Source of the DNA: Balanoglossus misakiensis
Lineage: Eukaryota; Hemichordata
DNA: 64,000 nt
Assembly: GCA_040954595.2 (NCBI GenBank)
Contig: CM082583.2
Location: forward strand, 2,108,001 to 2,172,000
Direction: 5' to 3'
In this document: in pieces, positions 1-9,584 of the stretch
Position numbering within the stretch: the stretch's first letter is position 1
Layout of the letters: every line of letters begins with the position of its first letter
Notes under the pieces: generated by a model
The model's database searches: none
What the model was told of the DNA's origin: nothing
What the model saw: the letters and a program-made list of their open reading frames with translations, nothing else
Made by a program: the position numbers and the translations under genes

Positions 1-1169
1 GGCACAGTGGTTGTATTGGTGACCGATATTTTAATTGCTGTTTGTTCAGTGAAACATGCTAATAAGAACAAAGTAGTCGCCATGTAAAATAGTGTGGATA
101 TTTCTTGCATGGGCGTGCAAATACCACCATTACATATTGGGAATTGAAGTGTTTTAGTATGTCTAACTTGTTCTTTCAAAATTATTGTACATATTATGTA
201 AATGTTGTGACTACATGTATATTTGGGAATTTTCAGAACAATTTTAATATCTAATTTCATTTAAATAACTTGCAGAAAGGTACGTTGGCCGTCTCTTTTC
301 AAATATGTGAGATAAATGTCTACTTTTGTGTGCATATAGTACATCAGGTTTTGTAATAGTCTGGTTCACTGATGTGTTCTATTTATGCCAGGTCGGGTTT
401 CATCACGGTCCTCCGTCCAATTTCTCAACCATTTGCCGTGCTTTCATCTCCAACACTGTGCTACTGATTCAAGTGATTTTCTTATGAAATATTCGTTATA
501 GAAAATTACTTCCTATATGTTCATATGTTAACTGGTGAGATTTATGCGTCATGGGTTTAAGGAAAATTAAATGAAACTGTTTTAATGTACTGATGAAAAG
601 AATAAATTTGAACCCTTGATTTTTGTATAGCACTACTTTTGGGGGACATCACGCCTGAAGGGCGATGCTCCGTCCAATGTAATGTATTTACGTATATCAC
701 TTTAGCTTATGAATTTTCATTTTATGACACATGGCAAAAATCGGCCGTCTTGAAATTGTGTCGACCACATCACTCCCCTAGGTAACAAAACCCTTTTTAG
801 GGTAGGAAGAATTATTATACACCTACACTCCACAAATATGGTGTGGCGTCTGTCACATATGGTTTCCTATCTTCAAAGAGCATTTATTTTCTGGCTTATG
901 CATGCAAGCTGCACTCATGCTACACATCTGGACCCATCGGCCAGATGGCATGCCTGATCGATTAGCAATACGGACGATAGACTGTCGACAGTCCCTCGCG
1001 CCTATTAATGTGTATCTTTTTTTAGTTAATACATGACGGATAATTTTTGCAAACATTAACAGTGCAATGAGATAACAGCTATGGGGTTTTCAAAGGTCTA
1101 AATTAATCGACGAGTTATCATTACTAGCTTTGTGAACCGCGTAGCGAGAACGGCGGATTCACTGGGAAA
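1..1169. other. Non-coding stretch upstream of VWA7-like exon
   Basis: AT-rich sequence. I see no supported exon or RNA gene on either strand. Short ORFs around 853-1056 lack splice signals or recognisable domains. The part just before 1170 would hold the promoter and 5' UTR of the VWA7-like gene, but no clear core promoter motif stands out. Confidence 0.5.
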
Positions 1170-1436
1170 ATGATTTTTCGCTGGCACGCCAGTTTTGCTG
1201 CTTTGGTGTTTGTGGTCAACTTTATGGTTGCCACCGAGGCATTCTACGCTTTGCTGAGTAAGTCCGAAAGCCCACAAGATGACCACACTCATTACACAAT
1301 GTCCCACGAAGCCTTACTGACTGTAGTGGCCAAATATCTGGAAGACAACCCTCGGACACGAAGTTCCGTACAGCCCGGTGATTTAGTCGGACTCGATCCG
1401 TTGACGTCGTCAAGTCTGTGTACAGCCTACTATGGG
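1170..1436 (+). CDS. First coding exon of a VWA7-like secreted protein
   Basis: The ATG at 1170 opens a hydrophobic signal peptide (residues about 5-26, ending near TEAF). It is followed by a region that matches the N-terminus of von Willebrand factor A domain-containing protein 7 (G7c) as I know it: a TH motif, an EALL..V..YLE.NP helix, then PGDLVGLDPL and TAYYG. Residue 89 (Gly) is followed by GTATGC at 1437, a possible phase-0 donor exactly where the family similarity stops. A stronger-looking donor, GTAAGT at 1488, lies further on, but the residues between the two do not look like the family. No VWA domain or later exon is visible in the window, because transposon-rich sequence follows. 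The protein would be secreted or extracellular. The family assignment rests on remembered similarity; the later exons must lie outside the window or be lost. Confidence 0.55.
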
Positions 1437-1524
1437 GTATGCATTGCTTTTAGCCTTGCTGTCATTTGTGTCAGCCGAGCTGTAGCAGTAAGTTGATAAG
1501 TGTCCGTCCGTCGTCCGTCCGTCC

Positions 1525-1665
1525 GTCCGGCGTCCGTCAACTTTTGGTATTTCAATCTTCTTCTTTAAAACAACTTGGCATATTTAGCTGAAATTTGGTT
1601 GGAATGTGTGTTATGGTGCCCTTACCGGATTTTGTTAATTTGGAATTGATGGGGACATGAATATG
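1525..1665. repeat. Single copy of the 147-bp repeat (left flank of the LTR element)
   Basis: This stretch shares its wording with the repeat units at 3361-3770 (AGCTGAAATTTGGT, GTGTGTTATGGTG, GATTTTGTTAATTTG, CATGAATATG). It breaks off at AATATG (1660-1665), and the rest of the unit resumes at 3360 with AATATGCAAATTAG. The 1.7-kb element between the two therefore interrupts what was once continuous repeat. A short CGTC-type simple repeat lies just upstream (1501-1534). Confidence 0.75.
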
Positions 1666-1786
1666 TCTCAAACTTCAATAAACTAAGGAATAACCTGTTA
1701 TAACAGGTGAACAGTGTATGGGCTTAACTCTAGTTCCCAGGAGTTGGTAGGCGAAGCCTGCCTTGAACATCACACGGTTCCCAACA
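1664..1786 (-). mobile_element. Possible 3' LTR remnant with polypurine tract
   Basis: On the minus strand a purine-rich run (GGGCGGGAGGA) is followed at once by TGTTGGGAACC, a typical LTR start, and the stretch ends in GAGACA at the repeat border. It is only 123 bp long and does not match the 310-bp LTR at the other end beyond the opening TGTYGG. It is either a truncated LTR of a related element or a chance resemblance. Confidence 0.35.
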
Positions 1787-2084
1787 TCCTCCCGCCCGCA
1801 AAGATTGAAATTGAAATACAAACACAATGAAAAATTCACAATGAAAATTTTGCAAGTAAAGGTCATCGCACTTGGTATACATCAAAAATGTTGGAATCTC
1901 AAATCCGAAAAACGATATCACAAACAGGTACACAGAAATTCAAGTTCAACTACAGTATCTTAAACAAAAATAAAAAAATAGTGGAAAGGCTTCGAATTAG
2001 ACCAGAAAAAATAGCTATTCCTACAAAGTGAAAATACAAATCGCTAAACTAATGTAGTGAACCTCGAGAGTCCGATTGAGGTTT

Positions 2085-3029
2085 TCAAGTACCCCGTATG
2101 AAACAGAAATATTGTCTCTCGTTTTCTTCGTGCAATCTGCGGGACGTCATCCGCTTGTCTCTGTCTCCCTTCAACCACTGCATTCGACGATTTAGAAACC
2201 AAACCTTTACCTGTTTTTCTGTGGGTGTCTCGTTCTGCTGAACGCTGCTCTCTAATTCTCTTGGTTGCTTCTCGGTGGTGGTGAAGGTCGTCGGTTCTTT
2301 TCTTGGTTTGCGGCTCGGGTCAAGCTTGTGCCCGTCTTCGTTGTTTCCATTTGCTTCGTCTTCAGAAGTACTGTTCCCGATCTTGCTAGTGTCGGTCTGG
2401 TCGCTCGACTGCTGTTGTGTCGACGGATCGGTCGTTTTCGGGTTGGGTCTGCAGCTCTTGTTGTCTAGGTTGACGGTCGAGGCGTTGATGTTGGTCCCCA
2501 TGTTGACTGCGATGGCGGTTGGTCTGACTGGCGGCTCCACCTCGATGGTCACTGTCGGTTGGTGGTGGTCGGTGGTGACGGCGTTGCACGGGGAAATGTC
2601 ATCGGAAATGTCGTCTGGTGAAGATTCAGTGGAGACCGGTTCAGATTCAGTGGGGACCGGTGGGCTTGCTCGCCGCTTCAGAATACTTGCTTGACTGTTT
2701 CCAAGGGCTGGACCGGTCTGGTTTGAGGGTGGTGAAGCCTGTTGTTCCAACCATTTCTTGAACCTCACCAACTTCTCTTCTATCTCTATGAGATAGTCAT
2801 CGGATGCCGCGAACTCTTCATCGAAATCTTCACCGTCAAGTCCGTCGAGAATTTTCTCGTCCAGGAGCTTGATGATCTTGAGTTTCTCTCTCATGTTTCG
2901 GATTGTTAACTTCATGAGAATGATCTGGTCTCGGTGAGGAACTTCTGCGGTGTTTAAATCTTCAACCCTGCGGATGAGTTTAGTCATTTGACTGCGGTGG
3001 CCCCTTCTGTTGCGCTTGTCCAACTCCAT
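2085..3029 (-). CDS. Gag-like (DUF1759-type) protein fused to a shortened homeodomain
   Basis: Intact 314-codon ORF starting three bases downstream of the primer-binding-site region. Residues 1-95 are basic then acidic-helical (RRGHRSQMTKLIRR near the start, then alternating E/L/I helices), the pattern of the DUF1759 gag region of BEL/Pao retrotransposons. Residues 96-240 are low-complexity S/T/P/N/D-rich linker. Around residues 240-290 lies a homeodomain-like segment: RKEPTTFTTTEKQPRELE resembles the N-terminal arm and helix 1 of Antp/Mox-type homeodomains. After about 14 missing residues (helix 2), EKQVKVWFLNRRMQWLKG is a near-canonical recognition helix. In many Hox-type genes an intron falls inside this helix region; here the coding is continuous, as expected for a reverse-transcribed copy. 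The usual Gln of WFQNRR is Leu. DNA binding by the shortened domain is doubtful. Function unknown. Confidence 0.65.
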   Translation of the reverse strand: MELDKRNRRGHRSQMTKLIRRVEDLNTAEVPHRDQIILMKLTIRNMREKLKIIKLLDEKILDGLDGEDFDEEFAASDDYLIEIEEKLVRFKKWLEQQASPPSNQTGPALGNSQASILKRRASPPVPTESEPVSTESSPDDISDDISPCNAVTTDHHQPTVTIEVEPPVRPTAIAVNMGTNINASTVNLDNKSCRPNPKTTDPSTQQQSSDQTDTSKIGNSTSEDEANGNNEDGHKLDPSRKPRKEPTTFTTTEKQPRELESSVQQNETPTEKQVKVWFLNRRMQWLKGDRDKRMTSRRLHEENERQYFCFIRGT

Positions 3030-3032
3030 CCT

Positions 3033-3045
3033 GGTCTCGGCACCA
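3033..3045 (-). promoter_or_regulatory. tRNA primer binding site of the LTR element
   Basis: On the minus strand TGGTGCCGAGACC begins five bases after the ACA end of the LTR and just before the gag ATG. A TGG start next to the 5' LTR is the hallmark of a primer binding site complementary to a tRNA 3' CCA end. I have not identified which tRNA. Confidence 0.6.
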
Positions 3046-3050
3046 TAAAA

Positions 3051-3360
3051 TGTACGGCGTACACTTTGAGAAAAGGTTCAGGGAGTGGAGAGGGACGAAT
3101 GGCCGGGAAGTGAGACTCGATGCGCGAGTTGTGGTTACCAAATTCAAGTCTGATTTATTGTCACAAACTCTGCGGTTTATATACAGTGTGGTGAACTTTG
3201 GCATTCACACCTGGTACAATAGGTTTGGTGACCGGCGTCACACAGGCAACAAATAAAGAAATAACATGTCTGAAGGAATTACATGTCTGATAAAGGAATT
3301 ACATGTCTGATAGACAAATTGTGGGCGGAGTCTATAATATGCCGTGTGTGGTCTCCGACA
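3051..3360 (-). mobile_element. 5' LTR (310 bp) with TATA box and polyadenylation signal
   Basis: Read on the minus strand this runs TGTCGGAGACC to GCCGTACA, that is TG...CA ends. A TATATAA box (GTATATAAACC) is followed about 20-25 bases later by AATAAA, the usual tight spacing of TATA box and poly(A) signal in the U3/R of short LTRs. Near the right end a CAGACATGT-containing motif is repeated three times. It directly precedes the primer binding site and gag-like ORF. Confidence 0.75.
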
Positions 3361-3770
3361 ATATGCAAATTAGATCTAAATATAGAATTGTTGGTAAAAA
3401 ATCTTCTTCTCCCTAACTACATGTACGATGGAGCTGAAATTTGGTAGGAATGTGTGTTATGGTGTCCCTACCTGATTTTGTTAATTTGCATTTGATGATG
3501 TCATGAATATGCAAATTAGATCTAAAAATAGAATTTTGGGTCAAAAATCTTCTTCTCCATAACTACATGTACGATGGAGCTGAAATTTAGTAGGAATGTG
3601 TGTTATGGTGCCCCTACCTGATTTTTTAATTTGGATGGGGTCACAAATACATATGTATGCAAATTAGATCTAAATATAGAATTTTTGGTAAACAATCTTC
3701 TTCTCCCTAACTACATGTACGATGGAGCTGAAATTTGGTAGGAATGTGTGTTATGGTGTCCCTACCTGAT
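3361..3770. repeat. Tandem repeat, about 147-bp unit
   Basis: Nearly three units start at about 3361, 3507 and 3655, each carrying GCAAATTAGATCTAAA, CTTCTTCTCC, ATGTACGATGGAGC and GTGTGTTATGGTG. The half unit at 1525-1665 belongs to the same array and was separated by the LTR element. Similar CTTCTTCTCC-centred units occur at 9960-10270. Confidence 0.8.
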
Positions 3771-4198
3771 GGTACCTAAATTGGGAGAAATCCAGTCTGA
3801 TACCGACACAGAAAAAGGTATTCATTTGCTACCTAATAAACAGTGTGGGCCCAGATGGGTCACCCGAGATCAGTATACAGAGTCAAAGTGTCAGCAAACT
3901 GAGACACGATCTAATGAGGGCATTGGACAGGCAATCCCTTCCAGCCAAAGTATTAGCCAGGATTGCTGGACAGTGCATATCAATGACTCAGGCAATTATC
4001 CCGGGCAAACTACTACTACGGAGTGTCTATCGACTGCTTGCTACAAAAACTTCATGGGACAATATACTAATAATAAACCAACCAGTGAAACAGGAAATGG
4101 AATGGTGGCTACAAGCCCTCCAATCATGGAATGGCCGTTCAACCTCCACGATCAGTCAACTCCCGCATATATGGCTTCAAAGTGACACACAGGATTAA
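3771..4198 (+). pseudogene. DIRS-type retrotransposon fragment (RT to RNase H connection)
   Basis: In the frame of 3845-4198 the translation has LRHDLMRALDRQSLPAKVLA, then RIAGQCISMTQAIIPG and RSVYRLL. This is the pattern that follows the reverse transcriptase core in DIRS and related retrotransposons (a small G-x-x-x-S helix region leading to RNase H). No YxDD core, no start and no RNase H catalytic residues are present, so this is a fragment. It starts abruptly at the end of the tandem repeat. The tyrosine recombinase piece at 26.7 kb may derive from the same family. Confidence 0.5.
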
Positions 4199-4880
4199 CA
4201 CCTGTTCAACTGGACGATATTTTACCGCAAATGGACAGTAAATACACCAAAGTCGTAACCAATAGCGCGGTTTCCTCAAGATTATCATGAGTTCGAAGTA
4301 GGTACAGCGAGATATTTTAGTTCACTGCAACCTGCAACGTACGACATGGACGCAACCCTCTAGGCTGTATGTATGGTCAAATGTTCGGTATAATAAAATT
4401 ATTATTACACCTCACGTATTATACCGTTTTCGTGATTGGCTGAGACGCGCTCACGTGATATAGAAAAAAAAGTGATATAACATGGCTAGAGTTGATAAAG
4501 CCCTGTCGCGTGCGCTGATATTGCCCGCTGGGTTGTTTTGGTGTTCTGCGCGCGACTTCTGCGCGTTCCAAACTGTCGTTCAATGGCTTCCTTCACGATC
4601 AGTCAATTCCCGCATCTATATGGCTTCAAAGCGACACACAGGCTTAACACCTGTTCAACTGGATGATATTTTACTGCAAACGGGCAGTAAATACACCAAA
4701 ATCGCAACCAACAGCGCAGTATTTTCAAAATAATCTAAGTTCGAAGTAGGTATCGTATAATTCTTGGGAGATCGAGACATTTTACATTCTCAGCAACGTA
4801 CGACATATGGACGCGAGTCTACATGCTACATGCTGCAGTGTATGTACGTTCAAATGTTCGGCGTAATAAAATTAATAACA
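4145..4880. repeat. Direct duplication of about 250 bp (4145-4400 and 4586-4880)
   Basis: Both copies carry CACGATCAGTCAA, ATATGGCTTCAAAG, ACACCTGTTCAACTGGA and GTTCGAAGTAGGTA in the same order. They differ by scattered substitutions and small indels, so the duplication is not recent. The first copy overlaps the end of the DIRS-like fragment. The 185 bases between them show no gene. Confidence 0.75.
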
Positions 4881-5250
4881 CATTATGCTCGGGCAACATC
4901 ACGATTTGAAGCCTGCCCTCGGGCTGGTGATCTCTGACCACAATATTGATGATACCCTCGCCTGCGGCTCGGGCATCATCAATATTATGGTCAGAGATCA
5001 CCATCCCTCGTGCAGGCTTCAAATCGTGATATTGCCCTCGCTATCATGTGTTATTATTTAAATAACACATGTCATGCTCGGGCAATATCATGATCTTTGG
5101 CCCGCCCTCGGGTTGGTGATCTCTGGCCATAATATTGATGATGCCCGAGTCGCAGGCGAGAGTATCATCAATATTATGGTCAGCGATCACCATCCCTCGA
5201 GCAGGCTAAAGACCATGATATTGCCCTCGCTAACATGTACGTGTTATTAT
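4870..5250. repeat. Two adjacent foldback (hairpin) elements
   Basis: Two long imperfect palindromes sit head to tail, 4872-5056 and 5059-5250. Each begins AATAACACAT..TGCTCGGGCAA and ends TTGCCCTCGCTA..TGTGTTATT, with the inner arms reading GGTGATCTCTG..AATATTGATGAT and its complement. The two differ at many positions and share their AT-rich junction, as in a dimer of a MITE. Confidence 0.8.
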
Positions 5251-7550
5251 TTAACTATTACAAGAATATTACGAGAGCCTGTGGTGTGAACAGAATTGAA
5301 CGCGCAAAGGGCCATGACCTCGTTTGAACTCTCGCGTTGAGTATTCAAAAACGCAACCAGGGACAGACCACAAAATGAACGAATTCCCCATAGAATTATT
5401 TTCTGTCATAGTTAGTGGACGTAGACTATCGTCAGCCGCTTGTGTCGCTTGTAATATTTCCATGGCAATGTTTCGCGTCTCTGACGTTCGACCCAGAGGT
5501 CGCGCGCGACTTCAGCCCTCTTTGGTTGCCATAGCTGGTGATCATCCTCTGTGTACCTTAGTCTGGTCCCCTGCCCCAATCCCACCGCTGGCTGCGCTAA
5601 ACTGTTTCCCTCTTTACCAGAAATATCTCAGATAAAAACACTGATACATGTACTTGTAACTGAATTCAATATGCTATATTTCCTAACAATAACATAGGCC
5701 ATTACATTTACAATTGGTGTTTGCACAACAAATTGTGGCCACCCGCGGCAGTACTAAGAATTTTGTAACGCGGAAGTAGAATATTTGCCGAGATCCAAAA
5801 AAAAAAAATTTTCCAAATCAGCCAAAGTAGAAGCGGCGATTCCGATGAACAATTTATTTTTTTCTTCCTGGCCTTCTATCAGTATTTTTAATCAACAAAT
5901 ATGAGCAGTACATCATTTGTACAGATGTAGCACTGACGTTGATGGGAACGAACAATTATTACAAATAAGCATACATGTACATGTATGTGCTGTTTTGAAA
6001 TCCCGCCCAACCCAATTTTGTATCTGTCCGCCCAAGCTTTTCGACCTGAAAATGCGTAATTACAAAATATGAATCAGCCAAAATGCGAAAAAAATCGTTT
6101 GTCTATGCATTACAAGAAGGTTTGTTTCAGGGGAGACCAAAACAGCTGTGTTACCATCCTAATAATAAATGGCTTCGGCGAATTCTGGAGCTGACGCTGG
6201 GGTTGGCATTTTGTAATGCAGTATTTAAAGTGATTAAAGTTTTCCTTTCTTGAGGGTAGGTTTCATTGCAAAGATGTCAAGTATTAAATTGAATGCCGTT
6301 CGGATTCAGTACATTGTATCGATAGATGGAAGTAGAACCAATTATTCTATTCCTTTACTGGTAAATAAAATGTATAGCCAGATGCAGACCTTTTGAATAA
6401 CAGTTTAATTTAGCGCCGCCAATTTTGAAAATAAGCGGATTGTCTATGTAAGCCCCTGTCCCCACCCTTTTTGGTAAAGCACGTCCCGAGACTCCGCGAG
6501 AGCGATTGCATACCCGGCCCGTCCTAACAAATTATGTACACAGTGTACGAACGGGCTCGTCCCGGTCAGCTGAGCACAGAGACACTGAAATTGGTCAGCG
6601 TTCAGTTCTGGCAAAAATGACTTCAAACACCCGAGACAGCTGATCATAACTGCATTCATTCGCCTATTTGAACGTTCAGCTGCATGAACCACATCAAGCG
6701 TCTTGTCAGCGGATCGGAAAAAAAAAAAAACAGAAATAATTATGATATTCTCCTGGTGAAAATGCAGAAGTGGTATGTCGATCGTGACTGCAGTTCACGT
6801 TCACGACAATTAAACAAAGTATTTTCTTCTGTGTTCGTTGAGGGCGTCACGGTGAAGCTAAGTCTGTTATATCATGGCGTGATCATATGCTGTGGGATAC
6901 TTTGTTGTTCCAAGACGCCTATGCGGTGAACGGTTCCACAACAGACTGAATAGACTTTCCTTTGATGCAACCTTTGTATATCCATGTCACTTGTTCAGAG
7001 AAACAAGATACAGGGTGTTGTCGGCATTCTTTTTGAACCCATCCCAGAATAAAGGAGATTTCTGCATTTTAGTGTTTGAGTAAAAGTGTAAATGTTTGAA
7101 AATCTTCCCCTTAAAAATTGCCATCCAAAAAGCTATGTGCATTGGCTTGACTAATATTGACAAGGCATTGGGCGAAATCCATAAATCTCTATGGTAAAGC
7201 TTTCACCTGTAAATGTTTAATATTACAGCACTTTCAACACACTTCAAATCATATATGATACCATTAGGCCTATAGAATGTGAACAAATTTCTATGAAATT
7301 TTCAGCTATATAAAGTGTTTTTGACTTGGAGGCTTAGAATATCGCTCCCACTGTGCTTTTATTGAGTGTTTTATTGTGTGTGCTCAAAGATAACATCCCA
7401 ACACTAATCCTAACCGTTGATTACACCCTAACCCTAACCATTTGATATGCCCTAACATGTCAACAAACAAACGTGACCATATTTGTATGTTTATTATGCC
7501 AATCAATAACACCAAACAAACATTTGAATATACCCTAACATTTTATTATG
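5251..7550. other. No gene seen; scraps of elements found elsewhere in the window
   Basis: No supported exon. TAGTCTGGTCCCCTGCCCC at 5559-5577 is one terminus of the foldback family seen intact at 50953-51823. About 6449-6545 (CCCCTGTCCCC..GAGACTCCGCGAGAGCGATT) matches the interior of the 21-kb transposon (21849-21910). A few CCCTAA motifs occur at 7385-7455. Confidence 0.5.
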
Positions 7551-7557
7551 ACAATCA

Positions 7558-7656
7558 ATAACAACACACACACACACACACACACACGAGCGTGTGCACA
7601 CACCCCCCCCCCCACCCACACACACACACACACACCCCCACCCACACACACACACA
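7558..7656. repeat. CA/CCCCCA microsatellite
   Basis: Runs of CA interrupted by C-tracts. The ORF through it on the minus strand (V/C/G-rich) is an artefact of the repeat. Confidence 0.9.
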
Positions 7657-7657
7657 A

Positions 7658-7822
7658 TAAAAGCATGGAGGTAGCGCCCCTGTGATAATACAGCGTGATC
7701 AGATCCTGAATGCAGACTGGGGCAAGACAGTTGATAGCTTTGTATAAATTTGCAGTCAAGTCTTTGTCAACTGGCAAGCAATGGAGACTACAAAGAACTG
7801 GTGACAGATTCTCATTTAGCAA
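7658..7822 (-). pseudogene. C-terminal scrap of a non-LTR retrotransposon (LINE)
   Basis: The minus-strand translation has LSPVLCSLHCLPVDKDLTA followed by LYKAINCLAPVCIQDLI, which matches the post-RT region of many LINEs (LHWLPV..R..K...L.YKAL.G.AP.Y..DL). It is about 50 residues only, ending at the CA microsatellite, with nothing of the RT core. Confidence 0.6.
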
Positions 7823-9584
7823 ATAACTGTCTCTTGTGATATCAACTAACTCAAGTCCAATATCAATATGTGAAGTGCATGATGGAAATGTATGGGGGAC
7901 TAGATACAGGCAACCGGCAAAACATCATTGTGACATCATTTCGTTTCTGATAAAACGAATAATCGAGCAGTGGTTTTCCACGACAAAACGAGCGTCCACT
8001 CAATTTCACTTCCATGTTTCCCACAATAAACAAAGTGCAGTTGTGGAATAAAGTCAGTCATCGGACAAAGCTTAGAGTGTTCGCTCTTCGCGTAGAAACA
8101 AGCCCATTTTGTTGGATACTGTGACTATGCCCAAACTTTAAAATAATAACCATGTTGGGACATCCGCATAGAGTAATTACTTGACAGTGAAATGAAAACC
8201 ATGGAATATTATCTATATATGACAGATTATGATGTTTCACAGAGCTGTTTTGGAATGTGTAAAGGTGAAATTCGTTCTCGTTCTGACTTCATACCTGACC
8301 CACCCATTAGTCAAATGTTGAGGGTCCTTCCACTCGGACAAGGACGTGACTTTGTGGAAGCTAGCCGACAGTTATCGCCGGGTTGTCGGATTTGTTGCCG
8401 AACCCCAACGGTACAGCTGCGTACCACAGCTAGCTCGGAGCGAGATTTTCGGTACCGAGTTGAGTTACAAATTCGGACTGAGCTGATGGTTTGGGTTACG
8501 CGATCCCATGACTTGTACACGTTCACAGACGCTAAGCTTGTTAAGAAACTATTTTGACAGAATAACGGTCAAACAAATATCACATACACACAAATTATTC
8601 ATTAAATAATCTTATTTAAATAACTCGAAAAATATAAAATGAATAAGTACAACCATTGAAAGATTCTTCTGTCTAACGGTGACCAATTAAACGACCAACA
8701 GAAAATACAACATTCCACCAAAAGATAATAGACTGACAATTAATAGTACTGGGATTTGCATGCAATAATTCTATAGCTAGCGTTAAAGTTTTCAAGGAAC
8801 AGTCACGTATTACCTCACAATATTGTCCTGACGAGTTAGAAGAAGAAAAACTCCATGAAATTTCCAGCTCGAGGGTGGCGTAATCGGGGATCCATAAATA
8901 AGGGCAAATTCAAGTTCTCGAAATTCTAGAATAGACCACACAGAATACCCAAAGACCGGATCCAGGACGCCGGGTTCACATGTGGTGTACTCACGGAACT
9001 TCAATGCTCCAAGAACACTACTTTCTTGAAAGACCGCTGGAACATACGACAAGAATCCTTGATGATGGTGACGGGACGACATGTAAGGTAGTAAAGCACG
9101 AGGTCGGATGGAAACTGGTCAATGTGGCCGGAGACAACACGTGGCATAGTAACCTTTTAGAAATAACGGCGAGGCAACGTGGCAATGTACGTTTTTTATA
9201 CGACTAAAATACATAATTAATTAACACCTGGATACGCGGTGTGTTGAACAAAGGAATAAAAGTGAGGTTGACCTGGTCATTGAACCATTGGACACATGGA
9301 CAACGTAACACGCTAAAAAAGCAAAACAAAACAGAACACTATTTACTTGATAACAAATCATGGCTTACACTTAGTTTTCTAGTTGCTGAATACGAGAAAT
9401 GACTTAAAAATCTAAACACATGAAGCAAATCTAGCCATATGCGTAACTTTCGGAAAATGTACAGGACGTAAGACAGAAATTGGCACATAAAAGCTTGTGG
9501 TCTTCCTGCGCTTGGCGCACAGTGCGCCCTCACGCGACCGAATCGAATCATGGGAATGGGAACATGTTGTTGTTGTTGTTGTTA
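7823..9584. other. No gene seen
   Basis: ORFs of 75-120 codons occur (8192-8557, 8980-9207) but show no recognisable domain, repeat or splice-site support. The stretch is unique-looking AT-rich sequence. Confidence 0.4.

Larger units (their letters stand above)
1660..3365 (-). mobile_element. Short LTR retroelement carrying a gag/homeobox ORF
   Basis: The insertion lies inside a 147-bp repeat, and the flanking repeat halves join cleanly at a duplicated AATATG (1660-1665 and 3360-3365). Read on the minus strand it has a 310-bp LTR (3360-3051), a tRNA primer binding site, one long ORF (3029-2085), then a purine-rich tract and a TGTTGGGA start of a possible 3' LTR remnant near 1786. No protease, reverse transcriptase or integrase is present, so it would need enzymes from another element. 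The two ends are not copies of one another, so the 3' end is either from a different subfamily or rearranged. This makes the exact left border uncertain. Confidence 0.7.

Noticed and set aside
2265-2694. Plus-strand ORFs opposite the gag/homeobox ORF
   Set aside because: Antisense shadows of the low-complexity linker of the minus-strand ORF.
7385-7455. CCCTAA motifs resembling telomere repeat
   Set aside because: At most two tandem units occur in a row, too few for an interstitial telomeric array.
8192-8557. 121-codon plus-strand ORF
   Set aside because: No recognisable family, no signal or repeat pattern, no splice-site support; length is compatible with chance.
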